Assembly (NCBI RefSeq): GCF_900113325.1
Contig: NZ_FOOY01000005.1
Location: 153,552 to 217,551, forward strand
Direction of reading: 5' to 3'
Length of the DNA: 64,000 nucleotides
Source: Sporolactobacillus nakayamae
GTDB taxonomy: Bacteria > Bacillota > Bacilli > Bacillales > Sporolactobacillaceae
Position 1 is the stretch's first letter. The number at the start of each line of letters is the position of its first letter. Shown piece after piece: positions 44,281-53,807 of this stretch. The position numbers and the translations under genes are program-made. Below the pieces are notes generated by a model. That model saw only the letters and a list, made by a program, of their open reading frames with translations, searched no databases and had not been told where the DNA came from.

Positions 44281-44353
44281 TTTCTTATACTTTCCTACCA
44301 GTGTGAAACAGAAATGTCTGTTCGCGCACAAGGTTGATGATTCAAAACAGTAT

Positions 44354-44733
44354 TTAGAGCAAAGGAACTTTCGTATGTTTTATATTCTGATTGACGCATT
44401 TGCATTGATAGGATTGCTTGAAGGATTTCTTCGACTTAAGCCATGTTTTTGTTTAAAGAAATTTTTGTACCTTCCACCAAATCGTGATTGGTGATCTGAA
44501 GGCTCGTGCTTTCAGCATCTTTAAGCCACGGATAGTCACGTTTTAGTGCTAGTAAAAGATTATTTCAGAGCATAAGTATTCAAAAAAGGGGCTTTCGGAT
44601 TATGTTCATACCGTTCGATCAGCACGTTTAGCATCTGATTCCAAACAAAACGGTTGTAGCCAAAGTTTCATTGGATGAATAGTTTTTGTTTTTTAGTGGG
44701 GTAGATTCATACGTTAAGCCCTTTTAAAGTCAT
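44354..44733 (-). pseudogene. tnpB: tnpB N-terminal remnant (IS605 type) with stops and frameshifts
   Basis: AAAAGAGGTG precedes the ATG at 44733. The frame reads MTLKGLNV-stop-IYPTKKQKLFIQ-stop-NFGYNRFVWNQMLNVLIERY, matching the TnpB start. It continues with shifts as NNLLLALKRDYPWLKDAEST and then FKQSYQCKCVNQNIK. The RuvC part is absent. It is the complementary half to the C-terminal remnant at 2265-2737. Confidence 0.7.
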
Positions 44734-44816
44734 CGTTTCACCTCTTTTCACAGCATAATAATAGCACGAATGTTCGCGTTTCCACTATGATTGAACCGGT
44801 TTCCAAACAAGAAAAT

Positions 44817-44878
44817 GGAGACCCAAGACGCTGATTCATCTCGGCAATGAATGGCCGAGTTTTCTCAGGCTGGTCTCC
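44817..44878. other. Large two-tier stem-loop GGAGACC...GGTCTCC
   Basis: Outer arms GGAGACC (44817-44823) and GGTCTCC (44872-44878); inner arms CTCGGC and GCCGAG around AATGAATG. No T-run on either side. Possible structured RNA or the end of a mobile element. Confidence 0.4.
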
Positions 44879-44903
44879 TTTATAAACGCTCTTAATCTTG
44901 GTA

Positions 44904-44955
44904 CAAAAAAAGATGTCTCATAGTCATAGACCTTTGAGACACCTTCATTTTTTTA
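44904..44955 (-). terminator. Terminator of the MMPL transporter gene
   Basis: GTGTCTCA / TGAGACATC arms with T8 on the minus strand; the plus strand also ends in T7. Confidence 0.7.
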
Positions 44956-44989
44956 TTTATATTTTAAAAGGATCAATTCGTAAAATCAT

Positions 44990-47900
44990 TTAATCATTCA
45001 CTGATGACTCTGCGCTTCTTTTAAACTTCGGCGGAGAATCAAAGAGTGAAATCATCGCCGGGACAAAGATCGGAAGCATAATGAAGCAGAGTACGATCAG
45101 ACCGGTAATTACAGCCGTTGCCAGCTCAATCAGCAGCACAATTCCCGACGGCATCAGTGTCGCAAAGGTTCCTCCAAGAATCACGAACGCTGACAAAATT
45201 ATGGTACCCACTCGTTTTGCGGCTTCGACAATCGCTTCCTTACCTGACATCAGTGGATATTCCTTATAGCGTGCCAGCAGGAAGATGCTGTAGTCTACAC
45301 CCAGAGCAACGATCACGATAAAGGCGAAGAATGGGACGAATGAAGAAATCCCCTCCAGACCAATCAGATTGATGAACAGAGCGTTCAAAACAAACATGGC
45401 CGCGTAGTATGCTCCCATTAGCGACACCGTGATGAACACCGGGATCCAGAAGGAGCGCATCACAATGATCAGCACGAGCAGCACGCCGATGAGTACAATA
45501 ATCGTTAAGCGATTCAAATCTTTTGTCAGAACATTGTTTGTGTCATAGGTTGTCGAACTTGGTCCGGAAACGGCTACCTTTGCATCAGCCAAAGTCGTTC
45601 CCTTCACTCCGTTATGCACCGTTGTATTCATGTGCTTGATTGTCGTTAAAGCTTGCTTTGAATACGGGTCATTATCGAGAATCACCGTTATTTTGGAAAT
45701 AGTCCGGTCTTTAGACATGAACGCATCCAATGCCTGCTGATACTGCTTATCTTTCAGTGCTTCATCCGGTATCGAGAAGTTTCGATTTGTATTAAGCTGT
45801 GAAAGGAAATCGTTGGTCTTTCCCAAGCCGCCCGATAGTTGATCCAATCCTTTATTCACATCCGCCAGCTTGTCGCTGAATGTATGGAACCCGTTAAGGC
45901 CATCTGCCAGCTTCTGCTGACCGGATTTCATTTGCCCCAGTCCGTCCGCTACCTGATCCATATTGGTGGCAATCTTTCCGATGCCTGAGGAGGCACTGTC
46001 AAGACCGCTTTTCGTTTTTTCAAGTCCTTCAGCCATTTTGGACAGACCGGCACTCATCTCAGACAGATGACTGTTCGCCGTTTTGAATCCGGTCGTCAGT
46101 GTAGTGTAGTTCTTGTTCAAAGCATCGATACCTTCCGGTGTGATCTTGGCCAACGATGCAGACAACTGATCGAAGCTCGCTTTTAGTCGGAGATAATTTT
46201 GATCACCGGCAACTCCCGGACTGCTGTCACCGAGCGCCGACGTCAGCATTTGCATCTGCGCGAGTGCATTCTTGACGCCGAGCAGCGCCTTTGCAGTATC
46301 TTGATAACTGGTGCCCATTTTCGCATAGCCGGACTGCATCTGATCATAGTTATCGGCAAGTGTAGTCACAGCGCCGCTCATTTTTTCAAGATTCGTTCCA
46401 ATTTGTCCGATCCCGTCACTGATCGTCTGTGATTGACCGGTACCTCCGATTCCATTTTGGATTTGCTTAAGTCCGCTGGTCAAGGCAGTCATGCCGTTCT
46501 CAAGCTTGGCTGTTCCGTCGACCATCTTATTGACTTGAGAGAAGTCAGCAGAGCCAAGCTTTTTCTGAGCCGTTTTCAAACCGCCGCCGATTTGGTCAAC
46601 ACCCTTCCGCGTCGCGGACAATCCGTCTGTGACCGACTTCGTCTGATCGCCGATGTAAAACCCATTCACTTCTTGCCCCTGAGGTCTTGTTATGGAAGAA
46701 ACTTGTTTTACACCTTTAATCTTTTCCAGCTGTCCGGTTAGTCGATCGATCGCCGCCAAAGATTCGTTATTATCTAAAGCTTTTTTATTCTCGATGACAA
46801 CAGTGGCCGGCATTGCATTGCCTTTGCCAAAATGATCTGCCACAATATTCATGGCTTTAGAGGAAGGATAGCTGTTGCCAAGTTCGCCGATCGTATCAAA
46901 GTTTAATTTCTCCTGATAGAAAAATACGGCCGGAACAATAAGTACAGCCACCAGGATTACGGAAACAATCGGATGCCTGGTGGCGAGCGTTGCTGTTCTC
47001 GCCCACATCCTGTTCTCCCCATGTCCTTTATTATTTTTGGATGGCCAGAACAGCTTTTTGCCAAGCAGTTTCATCGCAAACGGCGTTAACGTGAGCATCT
47101 CGAGCAACAGGAACGCAACACCAATAACCACGACAATTCCCGACTGATAGATTGGCGATTGAGAGAATATAAGTGCTGCAAAAGCGATAAAGACAGTCAG
47201 GATACTGTAGACAATCGTTTTCCCGGCCGTTTGGTAGGTCGAGACAATCGCCTCGTCAATGGACAATCCCTTTGACAGTTCTTCCTTAAACCGGTTAAAC
47301 AGCAATATATTATAATCGGTGCCGATACCGAACAGGATCAGAATAAGCAGCATTTGCGTCAGACTTGTAAGCGGAAAACCTGCTTTGTCAATCAGCTGCG
47401 CTGCAATCCCCATCGAGCATAGGTAAGAGAACATAACTGCAAGTAACGAAATGATCGGAGTTACAATGGATCGGAACATGATAACAAGGACAATTAAAAT
47501 GAACAGAACGGTCAGTGCCGCACTCTTCTCAACCCCGCCCTGAGACGCTTTTAAATAGTCATTATTAATGAAATCCTCGCCGGTCAGGTAATGGGTGACC
47601 GTTACCTTGTCCAGTCGCTGATCGATGGCTTTCTTAATATCATCGATTTCTCGAGACTTTTTGTCTAACTTGAAGCTTACCATTACCGTTGTTTTGTCCT
47701 TCGAAATCAGCGAACTTTTCGCTTCAGGTATACGAAAAGGATCCATGATCTCGGCAACACCGAGCTTGTCTGCGTCATCACGGAATCGTTCTACACCCTG
47801 CTTGATTTGATTCAGCTCGTTATTGGAAATTTTATTCTTGTCATAAAAGACAACAAGATTATTGGTCCCCTTCGATTTTTCCATTTTACTCAATATGGCA

Positions 47901-48052
47901 TCAGCTTGCACCGATGGGCTGTCTTCGTTTAATGCCTTCTGTCCTCGGTCTCTAAGAATGGCATTGATATCCGGCTGCAGCGCAACGAGCACGACCGTTG
48001 CAACAAGCCATAAGGATAAAATGACCCAGCGCGCTTTAATGATTCCTCTCAC
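44990..48052 (-). CDS. MMPL/RND-family exporter (YdgH/YdfJ-like)
   Basis: 1020 residues from a GTG with GGGGAGG. Two membrane blocks (about 175-350 and 830-1005), each after an extracytoplasmic part. Motifs GIGTDYNILLFNRFKEE and ALGVDYSIFLLARYKE carry the proton-relay Asp-Tyr pair. The second outer region (about 480-760) is a long Ser/Gly/Leu-rich helical repeat like that of YhgE-type proteins. Divergent from a TetR gene 349 nt away, which probably represses it. Likely lipid or drug export. Confidence 0.88.
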   Translation of the reverse strand: MRGIIKARWVILSLWLVATVVLVALQPDINAILRDRGQKALNEDSPSVQADAILSKMEKSKGTNNLVVFYDKNKISNNELNQIKQGVERFRDDADKLGVAEIMDPFRIPEAKSSLISKDKTTVMVSFKLDKKSREIDDIKKAIDQRLDKVTVTHYLTGEDFINNDYLKASQGGVEKSAALTVLFILIVLVIMFRSIVTPIISLLAVMFSYLCSMGIAAQLIDKAGFPLTSLTQMLLILILFGIGTDYNILLFNRFKEELSKGLSIDEAIVSTYQTAGKTIVYSILTVFIAFAALIFSQSPIYQSGIVVVIGVAFLLLEMLTLTPFAMKLLGKKLFWPSKNNKGHGENRMWARTATLATRHPIVSVILVAVLIVPAVFFYQEKLNFDTIGELGNSYPSSKAMNIVADHFGKGNAMPATVVIENKKALDNNESLAAIDRLTGQLEKIKGVKQVSSITRPQGQEVNGFYIGDQTKSVTDGLSATRKGVDQIGGGLKTAQKKLGSADFSQVNKMVDGTAKLENGMTALTSGLKQIQNGIGGTGQSQTISDGIGQIGTNLEKMSGAVTTLADNYDQMQSGYAKMGTSYQDTAKALLGVKNALAQMQMLTSALGDSSPGVAGDQNYLRLKASFDQLSASLAKITPEGIDALNKNYTTLTTGFKTANSHLSEMSAGLSKMAEGLEKTKSGLDSASSGIGKIATNMDQVADGLGQMKSGQQKLADGLNGFHTFSDKLADVNKGLDQLSGGLGKTNDFLSQLNTNRNFSIPDEALKDKQYQQALDAFMSKDRTISKITVILDNDPYSKQALTTIKHMNTTVHNGVKGTTLADAKVAVSGPSSTTYDTNNVLTKDLNRLTIIVLIGVLLVLIIVMRSFWIPVFITVSLMGAYYAAMFVLNALFINLIGLEGISSFVPFFAFIVIVALGVDYSIFLLARYKEYPLMSGKEAIVEAAKRVGTIILSAFVILGGTFATLMPSGIVLLIELATAVITGLIVLCFIMLPIFVPAMISLFDSPPKFKRSAESSVND

Positions 48053-48341
48053 TTCTGATCCTCCCCGTAAAAACTAAATGAAATTCATCTGCTCGTGAGC
48101 ACTACTCATAAACAGAATCGTCTTTTCTCTATCAAAATCGTGTGTTCAGGCAGTTTATTCATTTTATGGAAAGACAACGATCGTCAAATCCCCTATGGGT
48201 CATTGTTTAAATGCGTTCCTGATTTCTAAAAAACGCATAATTCTCCCTCCTGAAATTTATTGAACACAGTGTTGATTTAACATCATGTTGATAGTATAGT
48301 AAACGTAAAAGTCAAGTTCAATATGTAATTTTTCATTTTCT

Positions 48342-48377
48342 GTTATTGAATAAACAAGTACATCACGTATTGTTTAA
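48342..48377. promoter_or_regulatory. Possible TetR operator between the MMPL and tetR genes
   Basis: AAACAAGTAC, a 5-nt centre, GTATTGTTT: an imperfect inverted repeat just ahead of the tetR start. A second palindromic patch, TGTTGATTTAACA, lies near 48272. Confidence 0.35.
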
Positions 48378-48401
48378 TAAATGAAGGAAAAGGTGAATCT
48401 G

Positions 48402-48956
48402 ATGGTGGGTACCAAAAACAACAGACGAACTCACTATACGATCCAAGTGATCAAGGACGCTTTTTTATGCCTTCTAAGCACGAATGAGCTCTCCAAGATT
48501 ACAGTTACTCAAATTTGCAGGGAAGCGGATGTCAATCGAGGAACTTTTTATTTGCACTTTGACGACCCGCTTGATTTATTCCATAAAATTGAAGCAGAGC
48601 TTGTCGATCAAATCAGACCAATTTTAGCCATGCGTCCGCAAGAACAGCTTCATGATTGGCTAAAAAGATTGATTATTATTTTAAAAGCTAACGAAGCAGT
48701 TAGCCGAATAATTCTGGCAAATTACCGTGACGGCATCATGATCAATGAGCTGTTTTCTGAAGTACAAGAACAAGCGATTGAGGAATTTAAAGAGGATTTT
48801 CATGAGCAGGACCCTCACATTCTAAAGTATTATTTTTCCTATTTTGTCAACGGTTCAATTAGCGCTATTTTAAGTTGGTTCGCAGATGAGGAAGATCACT
48901 CGATTGAGGGAATTACTAAAGCTTTAGCCAACGTCTTGTCGCGATCAACGGAATAA
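48402..48956 (+). CDS. TetR-family transcriptional regulator
   Basis: 184 residues from the ATG at 48402, which AAAGGTGA precedes; an ATG at 48381 has no ribosome site. HTH: LSKITVTQICREADVNRGTFYLHF. The C-terminal domain resembles the DhaS/TetR_C_8 type. It is divergent from and probably controls the MMPL exporter. Confidence 0.88.
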   Translation: MVGTKNNRRTHYTIQVIKDAFLCLLSTNELSKITVTQICREADVNRGTFYLHFDDPLDLFHKIEAELVDQIRPILAMRPQEQLHDWLKRLIIILKANEAVSRIILANYRDGIMINELFSEVQEQAIEEFKEDFHEQDPHILKYYFSYFVNGSISAILSWFADEEDHSIEGITKALANVLSRSTE

Positions 48957-48977
48957 TATAATTAAGAAATTGCAAAG

Positions 48978-49000
48978 AAAAAACCGATTTACAGAATCGG
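48978..49000 (-). terminator. Terminator of the lacI-type gene
   Basis: CCGATT / AATCGG arms, 5-nt loop, T6 on the minus strand. Confidence 0.65.
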
Positions 49001-49088
49001 CGCGCCCTCCAGCATAAGCATTATTTATGCATTTGGTCAAACGAATAACGATAATTAATGCGTTCATAAAGTGTTACCAGTGCCTTTA

Positions 49089-50081
49089 TTAATATTGATA
49101 GATTGGTAACGATTTAGTTGTACGTCCCTCTTTAAACGCCACCGGTAAGACAACAGGATTTGGTATCTGCTCTTTATCGATGATTTTAAGCAACATATCA
49201 ACAGAGGATTCAGCCATTTCTTTAATGGGTTGCTTAATAGAAGAAAGGGTTGTATCAAAGTTTTCAAAATATTGAAAAGCATCATAACCAATAATTTGGA
49301 CATCTTCCGGAACACGGATGCCCATTTTATTAAGTTCCCTGAGCAAAAGTAAGGTCGTTTGATCATTTACGACAAAGATGCCATCAATATGATGGTATTT
49401 ACTGAAAAATTCACTAAAAAACATGGCGTAGTCATTAATCGGCTCTTTCTTTTCATAGACGACAAACTCACAATTCTTCTCTTTCGCGCCGTCGACAAAA
49501 CCATCTTTTCTTTTTAAGGTGTCGTTTGGTTGTCGCGCCACACTTGCAATATAAGCGATTTTTTTACAGCCTCTCTTAATTAATTCAGATGCAGCAATTT
49601 TTCCTCCCCAATAATTATCTGAGGTTACATAAGCAACTTGTTCGGTAAAAAAACGGTCAACACTTACAAAGGGCAACCGAGCAGAGACATATCTGTCAAT
49701 ATCACTATAAGTAATTGCAATAATTCCATCGACTTTATTTTGCTTAACCATATTCAAAAACTCAATTTCACGTGTCTTGTCATTATTATTACTGCAAATT
49801 AACACATTATATTTCAGCCTACTTAATCGATTCTCAATATGGAAAACAAATTCAGAAAAAAAAGGATGCCAAATACTTGGAACGCTGACTCCAATAAAGT
49901 GAGTTTTGTTTAATTTTAACGCTCTTGCAAATTCATTGGGTGTATAGTTGATAGATTCCATAGCTTTAAACACTTTTTCTCGTGTCTTCTCGCTAATGGG
50001 CCCCCTATTATTTAATACACGTGAAACGGTAGTGACAGATACACCTGCAACTTTTGCTACGTCTTTAATACTTTTACTCAT
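49089..50081 (-). CDS. LacI-family regulator of the GPH/GH172 cassette
   Basis: 330 residues. LacI HTH and hinge: IKDVAKVAGVSVTTVSRVLNN and NEFARALKLNKTH. Sugar-binding domain with DGIIAITYSD, VDGAKEKNC and VQIIGYDAFQ. It is divergent from the sugar transporter and glycosidase. TGTAAGCGCTTATA just after the transporter -10 is the likely operator. Confidence 0.9.
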   Translation of the reverse strand: MSKSIKDVAKVAGVSVTTVSRVLNNRGPISEKTREKVFKAMESINYTPNEFARALKLNKTHFIGVSVPSIWHPFFSEFVFHIENRLSRLKYNVLICSNNNDKTREIEFLNMVKQNKVDGIIAITYSDIDRYVSARLPFVSVDRFFTEQVAYVTSDNYWGGKIAASELIKRGCKKIAYIASVARQPNDTLKRKDGFVDGAKEKNCEFVVYEKKEPINDYAMFFSEFFSKYHHIDGIFVVNDQTTLLLLRELNKMGIRVPEDVQIIGYDAFQYFENFDTTLSSIKQPIKEMAESSVDMLLKIIDKEQIPNPVVLPVAFKEGRTTKSLPIYQY

Positions 50082-50218
50082 TTTTCAATTCCTTTGCTTC
50101 TATTATTAAATTATTATAACAGGATATAGTCATTTTATAAAATTTATAAACGTTACCATATATTAAATTAGTAATTAACAACATAATTGATTTATATAAA
50201 CGAATTTTATGAAAACGT

Positions 50219-50247
50219 TTGACAATTTTAATGAATGATTTTATAAT
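50219..50247 (+). promoter_or_regulatory. Consensus promoter of the GPH/GH172 operon
   Basis: TTGACA (50219-50224), 17 nt, TATAAT (50242-50247). The -35 is overlapped by TGAAAACGTTTGACA (50210-50224), a cre-like sequence. Confidence 0.85.
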
Positions 50248-50256
50248 TCATGTTGT

Positions 50257-50270
50257 TGTAAGCGCTTATA
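50257..50270. promoter_or_regulatory. LacI-type operator
   Basis: TGTAAGCGCTTATA, a near-perfect palindrome around GCGC, 10 nt past the -10. LacI/CcpA-family proteins favour such central CG palindromes. Confidence 0.65.
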
Positions 50271-50297
50271 ATAATTTGATGTGGATAAGGTGATAAA

Positions 50298-51671
50298 ATG
50301 AACATAGAAACCCCAATATCGTCAAATGCAAATATTGAAAAAGAAAGTTTCCTTGATGTTTGGAAACAGCGAATTAGTTATGGAATTTCGGACTTTGCAT
50401 GTAATTTAATCTGGAATATGTTGACTTTATATCTGATGTACTTTTATACAGACGTTGCAGGTATTACTGCTGTTACCGTCGGGACAATGATCATGGTCAC
50501 CAGACTCATTGATAGTTTTGCAGATATGTTTACAGGAGTGATTATTGACAAGACTCATTCAAGATGGGGGAAAAGCCGTCCATATATTCTCTTTGGCTCC
50601 TTACCTTTAGCTGTTTTTGGCGTCTTATGTTTTTATGCTCCTGATTTAAGTGCTGATGGTAAAGTCATCTATGCTTACGCAACCTATTTAGGTATTTCAA
50701 TATGTTATGGACTCGTGAACATTCCAATATCCTCCATCTTACCTAGCTTAACCAGTAATGCACGCGAACGAACAAATCTTACAACGGTTAGAATCGTGCT
50801 GGCGTTTATCGGGGCCACTATTGTAAGCGTTGCCACCCTACCTCTTGTCCATCTTCTGGGACGCGGTTCAGAAGTAAGAGGTTTTGTATTAGCAATGAGC
50901 TTATATTGCCTTATCGCAGTTATTTGTCTATACCTTACCTTTAGGAATGTTAAAGAGAAAGTAAAAGTCGTGAAGCAAAAAGTAAGTATTAAAGAATCCT
51001 TTGTAGCATTAAAAGGAAATAAACCATGGATGATATTTGCTGTCAGCACCTTATTTATGTGGGGTTCTAACTTCTTCTTACAAGGATCTCTCATTTATTA
51101 TTTTACCTACAATGTGGGATCAAAAGATATTGCAGCTATTATCGCAGGCATCACGTCTTCGATTCCGCTGATCGGGACGATTCTGGTTCCTGTTATTTCC
51201 CACAGAATGATGAAGAGAAACATTTTCTTACTGGGAAGCCTGATAAGTTTTCTTGGACTCGTTGTCATGTTAATTGCTAATATCAATGTTACAGTGTTAA
51301 TCACAGGAGCAGTTGTATACGCTATTGGCTTTGGAATGAGGCAAAATATGTATTTTTCGATGCAGGCTGATCCGGTGGATTTTGGGGAGTGGAAGACAGG
51401 GGTCAACGGTGCCGGGTTAATTTCTGCTATTAACGGCTTCATTGGTAAGGTCGCTATGGCAGTATCTGCAGCACTCTCTGGTGCCTTGTTAACATGGGGC
51501 CACTATGTTCCACATGCACACCAGAACAGTCAGGCACTATTGATGATTAGAAGCAATTTTATCATCATTCCTGCAATCCTCATCATTATTTCAATGCTCA
51601 TCATGTGTTTTTACAATCTGGATAAATATTATCCACAAATTCGTAAAGAACTTGACAGCAGGATCGGCTAA
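50298..51671 (+). CDS. GPH-family (MelB-like) sugar/cation symporter
   Basis: 457 residues, twelve membrane helices. The N-terminal block YGISDFACNLIWNMLTLYLMYFYTD is split over family positions; DKTHSRWGKSRPYILFG is the GPH loop 2-3 signature, and MQADPVDFGEWKTGVNG is the family loop 10-11 motif. It imports a glycoside with Na+ or H+. Cotranscribed with the GH172-type enzyme 21 nt downstream. Confidence 0.88.
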   Translation: MNIETPISSNANIEKESFLDVWKQRISYGISDFACNLIWNMLTLYLMYFYTDVAGITAVTVGTMIMVTRLIDSFADMFTGVIIDKTHSRWGKSRPYILFGSLPLAVFGVLCFYAPDLSADGKVIYAYATYLGISICYGLVNIPISSILPSLTSNARERTNLTTVRIVLAFIGATIVSVATLPLVHLLGRGSEVRGFVLAMSLYCLIAVICLYLTFRNVKEKVKVVKQKVSIKESFVALKGNKPWMIFAVSTLFMWGSNFFLQGSLIYYFTYNVGSKDIAAIIAGITSSIPLIGTILVPVISHRMMKRNIFLLGSLISFLGLVVMLIANINVTVLITGAVVYAIGFGMRQNMYFSMQADPVDFGEWKTGVNGAGLISAINGFIGKVAMAVSAALSGALLTWGHYVPHAHQNSQALLMIRSNFIIIPAILIIISMLIMCFYNLDKYYPQIRKELDSRIG

Positions 51672-51692
51672 TTCAAAATGGAGGTGTTTAAA

Positions 51693-52811
51693 ATGCTAGA
51701 TTTACAAGGTATAGAAAACATTAAGGACGAAGAAAGTCATAGTATTAACCCGGAGAATCCGTGTGGTGAAAAGGGTAAGGCAGCAACCACCGATAGTGAT
51801 TTGGGAAAGTCACGCAAAGGAAGAGCAGCCGTCTCTCTTAAAGAGGGCGAAACCTTTACCATTGCTGAAATTAAAGGTCCTGGAACAATTAAACACATTT
51901 GGATGACAATTGCTGAAGCAACACCTAAAGGGAGTTTTGTATTGCGGGATGTGGTACTCAGAATTTATTGGGATGATGAAGAAAATCCTTCAATTGAAAG
52001 TCCTATTGGAGATTTTTTCTGTAATGGTTTTGGATCTCGATGTGAAATAAATTCTCTTCCCATCGTTGTAAATCCAACAGGTGGCATGAATTGTTACTTT
52101 CCTATGCCTTTTAATAAAAAGGCAAAAATAACAGTAACAAATGAACATCCAAATAAAATAGATGGTTTCTTCTATAATATCGACTATGTGCTACAACCCG
52201 AGTTGCCTGAAAATGTATCTTATTTTCATGCTAAATGGAATAGACAAAAGACAACTCAATTGCAGAACGATTATACCATTATTGATAACATAAAAGGTGT
52301 AGGACATTACGTTGGTACTTTCCTTGAAGTGACAGCGCTTGAAAGATATTGGTGGGGAGAAGGAGAATTTAAATTTTTCATTGATGGGGATTCAGAGTAT
52401 CCTTCAATTACTTCTACTGGTACTGAAGATTATTTTGGAGGTGCCTGGGCTTTTCACAAGAAGGATAAAAGCGGACGTATTTATGTTCAGCCTTATAATA
52501 CACCTTTTATGGGTTATCCCTTTTTCTCTAAAGAGGATCATACACGTGACGATTTTCAGACAGAAGACGCGATGCCGCTTCACGGTTTTGGGGATGATGC
52601 GTTACCCATGCATGGATTATATCGATGGCATCTTCCTGATCCAATTCGATTTAAATCTGATTTAAAAGTCACTCTGCAACAGATTGGTAATGATGACATT
52701 GGACTTTTCGAGAGATCAGATGATGTGGCATCCGTTGCATATTGGTATCAAAAAGAACCTCATCAGATTTTTTCACCCTTGTTGCCGCGAAAGAACCGGA
52801 TACCAAGATAA
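51693..52811 (+). CDS. DUF2961/GH172-family glycoside hydrolase
   Basis: 372 residues from the ATG at 51693 (GGAGG 8 nt upstream). DUF2961 double jelly-roll with GTIKHIWMT near the N-terminus, DFFCNGFG, NPTGGMNCYFPMPF, and conserved Glu residues in DGDSEYPSI and STGTEDYFGGAW that are candidates for the catalytic pair. GH172 members act on alpha-fructofuranosides (difructose dianhydride) or D-arabinan. With a GPH importer it would process an imported di- or oligosaccharide inside the cell; substrate not determined. Confidence 0.8.
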   Translation: MLDLQGIENIKDEESHSINPENPCGEKGKAATTDSDLGKSRKGRAAVSLKEGETFTIAEIKGPGTIKHIWMTIAEATPKGSFVLRDVVLRIYWDDEENPSIESPIGDFFCNGFGSRCEINSLPIVVNPTGGMNCYFPMPFNKKAKITVTNEHPNKIDGFFYNIDYVLQPELPENVSYFHAKWNRQKTTQLQNDYTIIDNIKGVGHYVGTFLEVTALERYWWGEGEFKFFIDGDSEYPSITSTGTEDYFGGAWAFHKKDKSGRIYVQPYNTPFMGYPFFSKEDHTRDDFQTEDAMPLHGFGDDALPMHGLYRWHLPDPIRFKSDLKVTLQQIGNDDIGLFERSDDVASVAYWYQKEPHQIFSPLLPRKNRIPR

Positions 52812-52918
52812 ATTGAGCGCATTCTTAATGAATAGTTTAGCCTTGAAGAGCAAACAGAAGAGACTCTTGAATGAGTAAGCATCTTGATGTCGGACACTGC
52901 AAAAGTTATTTCCAATAA

Positions 52919-53167
52919 TCATAATGAAGCCCACACTCTTTTGATGGTGTGGGCTAATTTAACGACATCTGACATCTCCGCTTCAATCGCCTCCAAAATA
53001 TTTTTGATGTTAATCAATACTTGTCTTGTTTGATCTTCAACAGTATTTAGAATCCGTGCAGTCTCGACATTTAAAGGACCTTGTCCGGACATATATATAC
53101 GATTTCCTACTCTAATCTCTTGAGAAAGAGGAAGTTCTTTGTGACCTATCTGGCCTATTCCGTCGAT
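52919..53167 (-). pseudogene. RidA/YjgF-family N-terminal remnant
   Basis: The minus strand reads ELPLSQEIRVGNRIYMSGQG, PLNVETARILNTVEDQTRQV and LINIKNILEAIEAEMSDVVK, the RidA core, then diverges and stops. A TGA lies directly upstream in frame, so there is no start, and the active-site C-terminus is missing. The hairpin AGCCCACAC/GTGTGGGCT (52928-52955) lies at its 3' end. Confidence 0.65.
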
Positions 53168-53256
53168 TCATTTGCCTACCTACTTTATTATAGCAAAATC
53201 TATTTGGGCATCCGCATAATATATCATTAGCGCATTCCCATTTTAATTAGAGACAC

Positions 53257-53294
53257 AAAAAAGACCTCCACCTGTGATCGGGATCGGAGGTCTT
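53257..53294 (-). terminator. Terminator on the minus strand
   Basis: AAGACCTCC / GGAGGTCTT arms, then T6 on the minus strand. No intact gene directly precedes it. Confidence 0.6.
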
Positions 53295-53386
53295 CTTACC
53301 TTATTTGTTTATCTTCTTACTGCCCATTTTAGAAATGGAATTGCGGCTCCTTACATCATATAACGAGATGAAGCAATGAGAAGTTG

Positions 53387-53417
53387 TCCCCTATGTTGCA
53401 TAGGGGGCATCTTTTTT
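53387..53417 (+). terminator. Terminator on the plus strand
   Basis: CCCCTATG, TTG loop, CATAGGGG, followed by CATCTTTTTT. Confidence 0.6.
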
Positions 53418-53509
53418 AGTATCACTTTTACATCCATAAGTACTTCAATTATACCGAGTACTCGGTATTCATGCTTTTATTTTTGCATTAATCCCTAATA
53501 CGAGAGAAC

Positions 53510-53687
53510 TTAGGGCTTGGTTAACGGATTATAGGACATATTAAGCAGTTTTAACGTCCCTGGGGAGAATCCCAGCACTAAGATAATCGGAATGAGCGGA
53601 TACAGCGCATGTTTTACTCTGCGATAAACCAAAAGTAACCCAATGAAAATGATCGCAAGGCCGGCGCCAATGCGGGCATCTTGCACC
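53510..53687 (-). pseudogene. Internal fragment of an RND/MMPL transporter
   Basis: The minus strand reads GAGLAIIFIGLLLVYRRVKH, then ALYPLIPIILVLGFSPGTLK and LLNMSYNPLT, the helix 2-3 region of RND-type carriers, ending in a stop. Only about 58 codons remain. Confidence 0.55.
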
Positions 53688-53740
53688 TACGCTTTATTCT
53701 CAGCCAAGACACTGTTTTATTGGTTTGAATACATGGCAAA

Positions 53741-53776
53741 GGTGCTTCACTAGTCAATAGACTAGTGAAGCACCTG
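53741..53776 (-). terminator. Terminator of the sulfur operon (14-bp perfect arms)
   Basis: GGTGCTTCACTAGT (53741-53754), 6-nt loop, ACTAGTGAAGCACC (53761-53774). A short TTTG follows on the minus strand. Confidence 0.6.
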
Positions 53777-53807
53777 CATCATTGGCATATACAATCAATT
53801 GATTTAG

